NCBI GenBank assembly: GCA_009991425.1 | Contig: JAACWH010000029.1 | Location: 1 to 64,000 of the forward strand | Length of the DNA: 64,000 bases | DNA from: Leptospira sp. | GTDB taxonomy: Bacteria > Spirochaetota > Leptospiria > Leptospirales > Leptospiraceae | Reading direction: 5' to 3' | Part shown: positions 55,794 to 64,000 of the stretch, piece after piece | How the letters are laid out: every line of letters begins with the position of its first letter | Position numbering within the stretch: position 1 is the first letter of the stretch | Notes under the pieces: model-generated | The model's database searches: none | What the model was told of the DNA's origin: nothing | Seen by the model: the letters and a program-made list of their open reading frames with translations, nothing else | Made by a program: the position numbers and the translations under genes

Positions 55794-56987
55794 TTAATCT
55801 AAGGTCTTGTTCAAAACTTCGGAGACAGTTACAAAATGATAGCCCTTCTTTTGCATAGTTTCAATAAACTCTGGCAAAATATCAATTAGCTTATCAAATT
55901 TTCTAGGACTTCCTAAATGCATGAGAATGATTGCACCATTCATTCCACTTTTATCTCGGTTTTCCCATTTATATAAAAAGTCTAAGGTTTCTCTACCGGT
56001 CTTATACAATGGATTTTTGACAACTTGAGGTTTTCCTTTCTCATTGTACCGGGTGAGAAATTGCTTGTAAATGTAATCAGGCAAATCCAAGGAACCAACA
56101 GAATTTTTAGACCACATGATATGATTTGAATAACCAAAAGATGCATGAGCATTTAGGATGAGTGAGTTTACTGCGCCATAAGGAAGACGGTAGTATTTTT
56201 TAAGTTTTTTATTTGTAAGATCTTCAAACTTTAATTCAACACGGAATAATTCTTCTGCCATTCTTTCTAAGGTTAGAACATCCTTAGAAAGATATTCTAA
56301 GACTCGCCTTTTCTTTTGTGAAGTTTCATGAATACTTCTTACATAATTGTAGTGACTCCAAGTATGGTTTCCAAATTCTACATTCCCTGATTTAGCTAGA
56401 GATCGAATGTATTTCAGATTGGAACTTAGAAAGAAGGATCCTGAAGTATCTTGAGCTCTTTCATTGGATAGAAAGATTGTAACTTTAATTCCATACTTTT
56501 GAATTAAATTATTAACATTTTTTAATTCATCTCCAGAAGCTAAGTCAAAAGTAAGTGCTATTTCTGGAAAATCAGTATTGCCTCGAGAGATATTATTCCC
56601 TTTATAATCTTTGGAAGCAGCCTCGATAATTTTCAGATTTTTCAAAACCTTTCTTTCTAAAGAATCAGTAAAAACTGGTTCTGAATCTTCAGAATTTTCT
56701 CGGATTTTAAGAGTTTCCTCTTCACGTAATTGTTCTGCATACATCAGAGAGTTCAGGCTGGATTCTAAATCATCTATAGTATTTTGCTTTAAGGCTAGAT
56801 CTTCTTCAACTTTACTGAGTGAAAATTTTAAATATAAGAGATATATTCCAATACTTAATAAAAAAACTATAACAGAACTTAAAGCAATTCTAAATATGAG
56901 TGTCTTTATTTTATCGCGTAGTTGAGCATCCCTAGATATATCTTTAGATAGCTCATTAACTAGGTCTTGGACTTCTTTTTCTTCCAA
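55794..56987 (-). CDS. Membrane-anchored polysaccharide deacetylase (NodB/PdaB-like)
   Basis: A transmembrane helix (about 28-48) is followed by a coiled coil (about 50-90) and an extracytoplasmic NodB homology domain (about 145-395). Motif 1 reads ALTFDLASGDE, keeping the base Asp but with Leu in place of the second Asp, as in the PdaB-like branch (TFDxAxGxE). Motif 2 is HTWSHYNY (HxxxH), motif 3 RLPYGA, and the end has LMHLGS. Members remove acetyl groups from peptidoglycan or other glycans. It is the last gene of the rpsU-rpoD-tyrS operon, 11 bases after tyrS. Confidence 0.85.
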   Translation of the reverse strand: MEEKEVQDLVNELSKDISRDAQLRDKIKTLIFRIALSSVIVFLLSIGIYLLYLKFSLSKVEEDLALKQNTIDDLESSLNSLMYAEQLREEETLKIRENSEDSEPVFTDSLERKVLKNLKIIEAASKDYKGNNISRGNTDFPEIALTFDLASGDELKNVNNLIQKYGIKVTIFLSNERAQDTSGSFFLSSNLKYIRSLAKSGNVEFGNHTWSHYNYVRSIHETSQKKRRVLEYLSKDVLTLERMAEELFRVELKFEDLTNKKLKKYYRLPYGAVNSLILNAHASFGYSNHIMWSKNSVGSLDLPDYIYKQFLTRYNEKGKPQVVKNPLYKTGRETLDFLYKWENRDKSGMNGAIILMHLGSPRKFDKLIDILPEFIETMQKKGYHFVTVSEVLNKTLD

Positions 56988-56998
56988 TGAAACCTCAG

Positions 56999-58219
56999 CT
57001 ATGAGACAAGTTTGATAAACTTGCCTTTCTTTCCTTGACGGATCGTATATTCATTTCCTTTTTCTAAGGCAAAGGATTCATCGGAAATTTTCTCTTCATT
57101 CACATAGATGCCACCGTTTTTAATCAAACGACGACCCTCAGAGACAGAGGCCGTGAATTCAAATTTGTTAAGCAAGAAAGCTAGCTGTGGATTCTTCTCT
57201 TCAAAATATTCTGAACCAACTTGTACGGTTTGTATATCATCTGGGATGGAACGGTTTTTTGGATCATGGATACGATTCCATTCTTCAATTGCAGAACGGT
57301 TCTCATCCCTAGAATGAAGTTGGTCCATAATTGCTAATGCCATTTCAGTTTTCACAATCTTAGGGTGAATACTTCCTGATTTCATACCATTCTTCCATTC
57401 GTCGATTTTTACTAAATCCACATCTGTAAGAAGTTCAAAATAATTCCACATGAGATCATCACTGATAGACATTAACTTACCATACATATCGATTGAAGGT
57501 TCGGAAATTCCTACATAATTGCCAAGTGACTTGGACATTTTCTTCTCACCATCGAGACCAACTAATAGAGGTAATGTGATGACGCATTGAGGTTCTTTTC
57601 CATAGTCCCTTTGCAGCTCTCGTCCGACGAGTAGATTGAATTTCTGATCTGTTCCACCTATCTCCACATCTGAATCCATCATTACAGAATCATAGCCTTG
57701 GAATAGTGGATACATAAATTCAACAAGTGAAATAGAATTACCAGACTTATATCGTTTACTAAAATCGTCTCTTTCAAGAAGTCTTGCAACGGAATACTTA
57801 GCAGTTAATGCTAGAACCTCTTCCACCTTCATGGGAAGACACCATTCAGAATTGAATACTATTTTCGTTTTTTGCGAATCAAGTATTTTGAAAACCTGAT
57901 CTTGGTAGGTCTTAGAGTTTTGTAATACTTCTTCTTTTGTTAGTTGCTTTCTTGTTTCAGATTTTCCAGTAGGATCACCTATCATTCCAGTAAAATCACC
58001 TAAGAGAAAATGAATCGTATGACCCAGGTCTTGGAAATGCCTAAGCTTTCTAAGCAGTACAAAATGTCCCAGGTGCAGATCTGGTGCCGTAGGATCAAAT
58101 CCTGCTTTGATATTTAGAACTTTCTTCTTTGCAATCTTTGAGCTTAGTTCAGCCTCGCTGATTACATCAACCGTTCCTCTTCGAATAATTTCAAGTTGAG
58201 ATGAAATGTTGTCTGTCAC
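56999..58219 (-). CDS. tyrS: Tyrosyl-tRNA synthetase
   Basis: The class I synthetase charges tRNA-Tyr. The ATP-binding HLGH (residues 49-52, in [17 protein letters not shown]) and the KMSKSLGN motif (about 235) are intact. A C-terminal S4 RNA-binding domain (about 340-406; [20 protein letters not shown]) completes the 406-residue protein. The sequence is of the TyrZ-like bacterial subtype, with [20 protein letters not shown]. The ATG is two bases beyond the rpoD stop. Confidence 0.97.
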   Translation of the reverse strand: MTDNISSQLEIIRRGTVDVISEAELSSKIAKKKVLNIKAGFDPTAPDLHLGHFVLLRKLRHFQDLGHTIHFLLGDFTGMIGDPTGKSETRKQLTKEEVLQNSKTYQDQVFKILDSQKTKIVFNSEWCLPMKVEEVLALTAKYSVARLLERDDFSKRYKSGNSISLVEFMYPLFQGYDSVMMDSDVEIGGTDQKFNLLVGRELQRDYGKEPQCVITLPLLVGLDGEKKMSKSLGNYVGISEPSIDMYGKLMSISDDLMWNYFELLTDVDLVKIDEWKNGMKSGSIHPKIVKTEMALAIMDQLHSRDENRSAIEEWNRIHDPKNRSIPDDIQTVQVGSEYFEEKNPQLAFLLNKFEFTASVSEGRRLIKNGGIYVNEEKISDESFALEKGNEYTIRQGKKGKFIKLVS

Positions 58220-58221
58220 AA

Positions 58222-60039
<1,818 letters not shown>

Positions 60040-60069
60040 TCCAAATCCTCTTTGTCTATAACATCTAAT

Positions 60070-61893
60070 CTATCGAGCAATCTTCACAGAATTTCGTTGT
60101 GAAGCATTGATTTGTTCGATCTTATCTTTATGAAATTTAATCCAAGAGATGCGATCGAATTCATCCTTGGATGCTGTCTTGTCCAGCAAATAGCGATCTA
60201 ATTCAGATTGGTGGTAGTATCTTTTTTGATACTGCAACAATCCTTCAAACACTTCGAATTGGTCTTCCAATCCGCCCATTTCTTCCTGCATCAAAAAAGG
60301 TGCATACATTTCACGAATTTCTTCAGGGATAGATTCCGTAGAAAGAAATTCAGCAGGAACAATAGTTTCGCCCATATGAAATTGCGTATAAAGCCATTCC
60401 CACACAATTACAGAAGAATCCTCTAAGAACTCTAATCCATCAACCTCATCCGCATATCGGAATAAATCAGGATGGGATACTAACTTAGCAAGTATGGTTC
60501 TCTCACATTCAATAGCACCTTTAGTAATTGGACGATTTACAACAACCTTACGAATTACCTTATTCTTATTATCGGAAATGGGTACTGCAAACTGTTCTGT
60601 GTTCGAGGTAAAATCTTTCCATAATGCAGAAACGGAAAGCCCTAATTTCTTGGCAGCTTCCCCAATAAATAGCTGTTGATCCGTTTGTTTTTCCCATTTT
60701 TTAACAAAAACAAACAAGGAATCAATAGCCGCTTTCTTTTCTTCGGGAGTCGAGCCTTGGTTCTTACCCAAAGTGGCATCTTCAATAAGAAATTGCCAAG
60801 CACTCAAGGAATCATCTAAATATGTTCTAAGTTCAGACCGGTTCACTTTACGTGAAAAATCAAAAGGATCTTCCCCTTCCTGCATACTTACTACTGAAGT
60901 TGCACATCCTTCTTTGAGTAGAATTTCAGAAGCTCTCAGTGCTCCTTTCGTTCCTGCTCCGTCTCCATCCATTACAAGTGTAACAGAATCAGCCAGATTT
61001 TTCAAAATTTTTGCTTGGTTCTCTGTAAAAGATGTACCCAAAGGAGCGATTACATTCTTAATTCCTCTGGTGTATAAGCCGATGGCATCCATGACTCCCT
61101 CAACTATAAAAACCTTTCTTTGGTTTCGAATCTCTTCTTGGGAAAGAAAAAGATTGTAGATCTGTCGACCCTTATCATAGATCAGCGAGTTGGGACTATT
61201 GATGTATTTCGCTTCTGTTGAATCTGGTCCAGTTGCAAGAGTTCTACCTGAATAACCAACGATTCTTCCAGAAGCATCCTTTATTGGAAACATAACTCGA
61301 TTTCGGTAGAAATCATAGACATTTCCCTTATCGTTCTTTTTCAAAATTCCAAGTTCAATAGCCAGGTCTTCTTCGTAAGCTGAATGCAAAAGATCGGTCT
61401 TTAGATTCTGAAAGCCTTCCGGAGCAAATCCGATATCAAATAATTCTACTTCTTCAGGACTTAGTCCTCTTTTATCTAAATAATTGCGTGCATTTTGTCC
61501 GATGGAATCACGGAGGCATTTTTTAAAATACTCTGTAACCTTTTGATTTAAACGATAGGCCTCATCTTTGCGTTTAGCCTTCTCAGTGTCTTGGGGAGAT
61601 TTTCCAATGTGCAGAGGAATGCCAGAAAATTCTGAAAGAATTTCCATAGATCTAACAAAGTCAACTCTATGGTAGTCCATCACGAACTTAAATAAATCAC
61701 CAGATGCCTTGCAACCAAAGCAATGGTAGTATCCACCTTGGGGATTAACATGAAAAGAAGGGGATTTTTCTTTATGAAATGGACAAAGTCCAGTGAAACT
61801 TTTGCCCGCTTTTTTAAGGGGAACAAAGCGTGTTACATAAGTTTCGATGGGAACTTCCCTTCGAACTCTATCCTTAAACTCAGTTCCCGACAT
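60070..61893 (-). CDS. dnaG: DNA primase
   Basis: Primase synthesises RNA primers for the replication fork. The N-terminal zinc-binding domain has CPFHKEKSPSFHVNPQG and HCFGC (CHC2 type). The TOPRIM core has VFIVEGVMDAIGLY and LVMDGDGAGTKGALRASE, with the acidic metal-binding residues intact. A helicase-binding C-terminal domain follows (about 430-607). The 607 residues are full length. The start at 61893 is two bases after the yqeY stop, and rpoD follows after 30 bases. Confidence 0.97.
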   Translation of the reverse strand: MSGTEFKDRVRREVPIETYVTRFVPLKKAGKSFTGLCPFHKEKSPSFHVNPQGGYYHCFGCKASGDLFKFVMDYHRVDFVRSMEILSEFSGIPLHIGKSPQDTEKAKRKDEAYRLNQKVTEYFKKCLRDSIGQNARNYLDKRGLSPEEVELFDIGFAPEGFQNLKTDLLHSAYEEDLAIELGILKKNDKGNVYDFYRNRVMFPIKDASGRIVGYSGRTLATGPDSTEAKYINSPNSLIYDKGRQIYNLFLSQEEIRNQRKVFIVEGVMDAIGLYTRGIKNVIAPLGTSFTENQAKILKNLADSVTLVMDGDGAGTKGALRASEILLKEGCATSVVSMQEGEDPFDFSRKVNRSELRTYLDDSLSAWQFLIEDATLGKNQGSTPEEKKAAIDSLFVFVKKWEKQTDQQLFIGEAAKKLGLSVSALWKDFTSNTEQFAVPISDNKNKVIRKVVVNRPITKGAIECERTILAKLVSHPDLFRYADEVDGLEFLEDSSVIVWEWLYTQFHMGETIVPAEFLSTESIPEEIREMYAPFLMQEEMGGLEDQFEVFEGLLQYQKRYYHQSELDRYLLDKTASKDEFDRISWIKFHKDKIEQINASQRNSVKIAR

Positions 61894-61895
61894 TA

Positions 61896-62357
61896 TTAAC
61901 CTAATGCCTGTAAAGCTTTTTTGACGGCGTCTGAAACTTTTGAACCGTCGATATTTTGTCCTTTAAAATTTTGCATTACCTTGCCCATCACCTTTCCTGT
62001 ATCAGATGGCCCTTGGGCTGAAAGAGATTGAATTGCTTCTTGGATAGCAGCTTCTATAGTCTCAATGGAAACTTCTTGCGGAAGATAAAGTTCAATTACT
62101 GAGGCTTCTTGATCTTCTTTGGTAGCAAGGTCATCTCTGCCTGCTTTCCTATATTCTGAAGATGATTCCTTTCTTTGGGAAAGATTTTTCTTCAAAAGTT
62201 GAATCATAGTAGGATCAGCAAGTTCCTTGGCGCCACTTTTGGTTAGTTCGTATTGAATTTCAGACTTAAGCAGTCTGAGCGTAGAAAGATTAGGCTCTTT
62301 TTTGGATTTAAAAGCCTCTTTCATATCATTGTAGATGATTTCCTGGATAGTTGGCAT
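61896..62357 (-). CDS. yqeY: GatB/YqeY domain protein
   Basis: The 153-residue protein belongs to the YqeY family, related to the tail of GatB and thought to bind tRNA-like ligands. It shows MKEAFKSKKEPNLSTLRLLKSEIQ, SSEYRKAGRDDLATKEDQE, and the C-terminal GKVMGKVMQNFKGQNIDGSKVSDAV (ending in KKAL). YqeY is a frequent partner of rpsU and dnaG in this operon. The start is 56 bases after rpsU. Confidence 0.94.
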   Translation of the reverse strand: MPTIQEIIYNDMKEAFKSKKEPNLSTLRLLKSEIQYELTKSGAKELADPTMIQLLKKNLSQRKESSSEYRKAGRDDLATKEDQEASVIELYLPQEVSIETIEAAIQEAIQSLSAQGPSDTGKVMGKVMQNFKGQNIDGSKVSDAVKKALQALG

Positions 62358-62413
62358 GGTTAATTAGGGCCGTCTCCTGGAAGGAACGTTAGTTTTTCTT
62401 TGGAGTTGCGGAA

Positions 62414-62623
62414 TTAGGCTTTGTCTTTTTTAGCAAAAAGTCTTCTTTTTTTGTCTCTTTTTCTTTTCGCTGCTTCAATCGCTTTTTTCTTAATAACACT
62501 AGGTTTTTCGAAGTATTCTCGTCTTTTGATTTCGCTCATAATACCAGCATTGGCACAATCTCTTTTAAATCTTCTTAAAGCGGCTTCAATAGACTCGCCT
62601 TCTTTTATTACTATTCCTACCAT
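62414..62623 (-). CDS. rpsU: 30S ribosomal protein S21
   Basis: The 69-residue protein has the S21 blocks VGIVIKEGESIEAALRRFKRD, then NAGIMSEIKRREYFEKPS and a Lys/Arg-rich tail KRDKKRRLFAKKDKA. S21 acts in 30S assembly and mRNA recruitment. It opens the rpsU-yqeY-dnaG-rpoD-tyrS operon. A promoter is predicted about 50 bases upstream. Confidence 0.97.
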   Translation of the reverse strand: MVGIVIKEGESIEAALRRFKRDCANAGIMSEIKRREYFEKPSVIKKKAIEAAKRKRDKKRRLFAKKDKA

Positions 62624-62659
62624 AAATGGGGACCTATCTCCTAAATTCCGTGAATAACC

Positions 62660-62688
62660 TATATTTTTAGGTCAAGTTTATTTGTCAA
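62660..62688 (-). promoter_or_regulatory. Possible sigma-70 promoter of the rpsU operon
   Basis: On the minus strand TTGACA (62688-62683) precedes AATATA (62665-62660) with a 17-base spacer. The -35 is perfect but the -10 is weak (three of six). An inverted repeat ACCTA-N6-TAGGT overlaps the -10 region and could be an operator. Confidence 0.35.
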
Positions 62689-62711
62689 GTAAGCCGAAAA
62701 CTTCCCGTGGA

Positions 62712-63593
62712 TCAATTTCGATCTAAAACCAATTCCGACCAGACCTGCTTAAGATCGCTATCGGAGGTTACTTCACGAAATCTCATTCGGTAGTCAATGA
62801 TGAGATGATGAACTTGGATGAATACATCTTCGAAACGTTCCAACACAATCTGCGATGTGCATCTTGGGGAAAATGTGAAAATCGAACGAGGACTTACATG
62901 AATGAAAGAATCATCCTTTTTTAAATGTGATTGCAAAAGAGTATGAACTGCCTTGAGAATTTCAAATGACTTCTGCATGCCCATATTCTCGAAGTATTTA
63001 TTTAAATCTTGGATATAAAAATGCGTTAAGACACCAGTGCCTGATTCTATAAGTTCATTTTGAACCCTATGTAAAAATCTCTCAGAAATATCCGTAAATA
63101 AGGGTTCATAGATATTCTTCTTTCCACCTAAGGCAAAACCAAGATTTTCTATCAATTGAACGAATTCCTTCCATTTCTCAGCCGAGATCTCTGCACCCTT
63201 TTCGATTACAAAAATTAAAATTAATTTTGAATTATGAACGGAATGAATGGATGAAAAAATCTGAAAATCATGACCAGCAACACTAAAACTACCAGTTTGG
63301 ATGCGTTTTTGGGGAGTATTTTCTCGGAATGCCTTATGCTTCCATTTTTCCAATTTAGCATTGATCTTGTCTAGATTGAGAAGTTGAAATCCCGATTGGT
63401 AGAGTATGCTATCTTGGTATAGAATCGATTGAAAAATACCGAGCTCCGCTGCCTTAAGTGCGATTGCCTTCCCAAAAAAATCCCAGGAATCATTATCCCA
63501 AGATTCTATAATTTTGAAATGAGGGTCTGGTTGTCCCAATTCTTGTGACAATTGGTCACAGATAGTTAAAAAGTCCTCTTTCAATTCATTCAT
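62712..63593 (-). CDS. Hypothetical protein with degenerate GGDEF-like C-terminal region
   Basis: No family is firmly recognised. The C-terminal part (about 180-280) follows the order of a diguanylate cyclase fold: a strand/turn THFYIQDLNKYFENMGMQKS in the place of DIDxFKxINDxxGHxxGD, then ILKAVHTLLQSHLKKDDSFIHVSP. The GGDEF position reads SPRSIFTF, so no catalytic site would remain. The N-terminal half (about 20-175) looks alpha/beta and may be GAF-like. No transmembrane segment is predicted. If the reading is right, it is a sensor or binding protein rather than an enzyme. It is 88 bases from rpsU and divergent from fbp. Confidence 0.55.
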   Translation of the reverse strand: MNELKEDFLTICDQLSQELGQPDPHFKIIESWDNDSWDFFGKAIALKAAELGIFQSILYQDSILYQSGFQLLNLDKINAKLEKWKHKAFRENTPQKRIQTGSFSVAGHDFQIFSSIHSVHNSKLILIFVIEKGAEISAEKWKEFVQLIENLGFALGGKKNIYEPLFTDISERFLHRVQNELIESGTGVLTHFYIQDLNKYFENMGMQKSFEILKAVHTLLQSHLKKDDSFIHVSPRSIFTFSPRCTSQIVLERFEDVFIQVHHLIIDYRMRFREVTSDSDLKQVWSELVLDRN

Positions 63594-63655
63594 ACTTGTT
63601 TCAGATTTTCCTTTACCGAGAAGGTTTTTTCATTATTTTGGCATTACGGTCTAAG

Positions 63656-64000
63656 ATGCAAGTAAAACCACAAGACAATCTCATTTCTTTATCACAGTTT
63701 TTAATCGAAGAACAATTAAAATTACCTTACGCTACGGGTGGTTTTACGGCACTTATGAGCCATTTGGTGTATGCTGCAAAAATTGTATCTCGAGAAGTTA
63801 GAAAAGCAGGACTCTTAGATAATATTCTAGGTAGCAATAGCACCCAAAACGTACAAGGTGAAACTCAGATGAAATTAGATGATTATGCAGATCGCATATT
63901 CACTAATGCACTTACTATCTGTGGGCATCTCTGTGTTATGGCATCGGAAGAACAGGAAGACCTAATCCATGTTCCAGAAGGCTATAAGTGTGGAAAATAT
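63656..64000 (+). CDS. fbp: Fructose-1,6-bisphosphatase class I, N-terminal fragment
   Basis: The gene begins at ATG 63656 and leaves the window on the right after 115 codons. The peptide includes ALMSHLVYAAKIVSREVRKAGLLDNILG, then NVQGETQMKLDDYADRIFTNAL and CVMASEEQEDLI. These correspond to the GxTQxKLDVxAN and SEExE parts of class I FBPase; the Glu pair in SEEQE helps bind the catalytic metals. The enzyme releases phosphate from fructose-1,6-bisphosphate in gluconeogenesis. This fits an organism that grows on fatty acids rather than sugar. Confidence 0.92.
   Translation, partial: MQVKPQDNLISLSQFLIEEQLKLPYATGGFTALMSHLVYAAKIVSREVRKAGLLDNILGSNSTQNVQGETQMKLDDYADRIFTNALTICGHLCVMASEEQEDLIHVPEGYKCGKY

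Overview
The window is an AT-rich, gene-dense piece of a spirochaete chromosome, most likely Leptospira or a close relative (Leptospiraceae). The evidence is a FlaB-type flagellin, many lipoproteins with loose spirochaetal lipoboxes, a CHASE2-type adenylate/guanylate cyclase, an alkyl-DHAP synthase, a FadL-type outer membrane protein and a PduO-type cobalamin adenosyltransferase. The organism call is inference from gene content and family resemblance; no rRNA lies in the window. I see no insertion sequence, CRISPR array, integrase or prophage block. No gap between genes exceeds about 200 bases.

Layout. 1-9836 (minus): a translation/RNA-processing operon rimP-nusA-infB-rbfA-truB-rpsO-pnp, followed by an M16 peptidase and the start of dut, which leaves the window on the left. 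9922-13218 (plus): a lipoprotein, a two-domain NAD(P)HX repair enzyme and a membrane-anchored protein. 13257-16797 (minus): a tight operon with a TPR protein ending in an Mrr-nuclease-like fold, a lipoprotein, and two consecutive PPK2-type polyphosphate kinases, of which the first has lost its catalytic motifs. 16848-20263 (plus): a very small ABC permease with its ATPase, a ROK sugar kinase, a HIT protein and a YbhN-like membrane protein. 20270-20343 (minus) is tRNA-Asp, divergent from a CDP-alcohol phosphatidyltransferase. 21200-28165 holds a lipoprotein, MgtE, a CDF metal exporter, an acyl-CoA-dehydrogenase-like protein and UvrA.

28242-36389 carries SppA, a large hybrid histidine kinase, and a convergent pair made of an SH3-M48 protease and a CHASE2 cyclase. 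36516-39524 is an acidic lipoprotein followed by a FadL-like porin. 39565-46067 contains Sua5, a membrane-anchored GH18 protein, a queuosine-precursor-type transporter, a glycerophosphodiesterase, a POT transporter and the cobalamin adenosyltransferase. 46237-47848 is flaB and an OmpA-domain lipoprotein, closed by a bidirectional terminator. 48020-51802 (minus) is YbaB and a translationally coupled parA / alkyl-DHAP synthase / alpha-beta hydrolase set. 51899-55656 (plus) is an isolated YopX-like gene, a secreted TPR protein and an acyl-CoA synthetase. 55794-62623 (minus) is an extended macromolecular-synthesis operon rpsU-yqeY-dnaG-rpoD-tyrS-deacetylase. The right end holds a degenerate GGDEF-like protein and the start of fructose-1,6-bisphosphatase.

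Most of the window is core housekeeping. The less ordinary items are the TPR/Mrr-like fusion in an operon with a split two-domain PPK2, the miniature ABC exporter, the lone YopX protein, the acyl-CoA-dehydrogenase-like protein coupled to uvrA, and several genes whose predicted -10 box lies only about 8-13 bases before the start codon, which suggests leaderless mRNAs.
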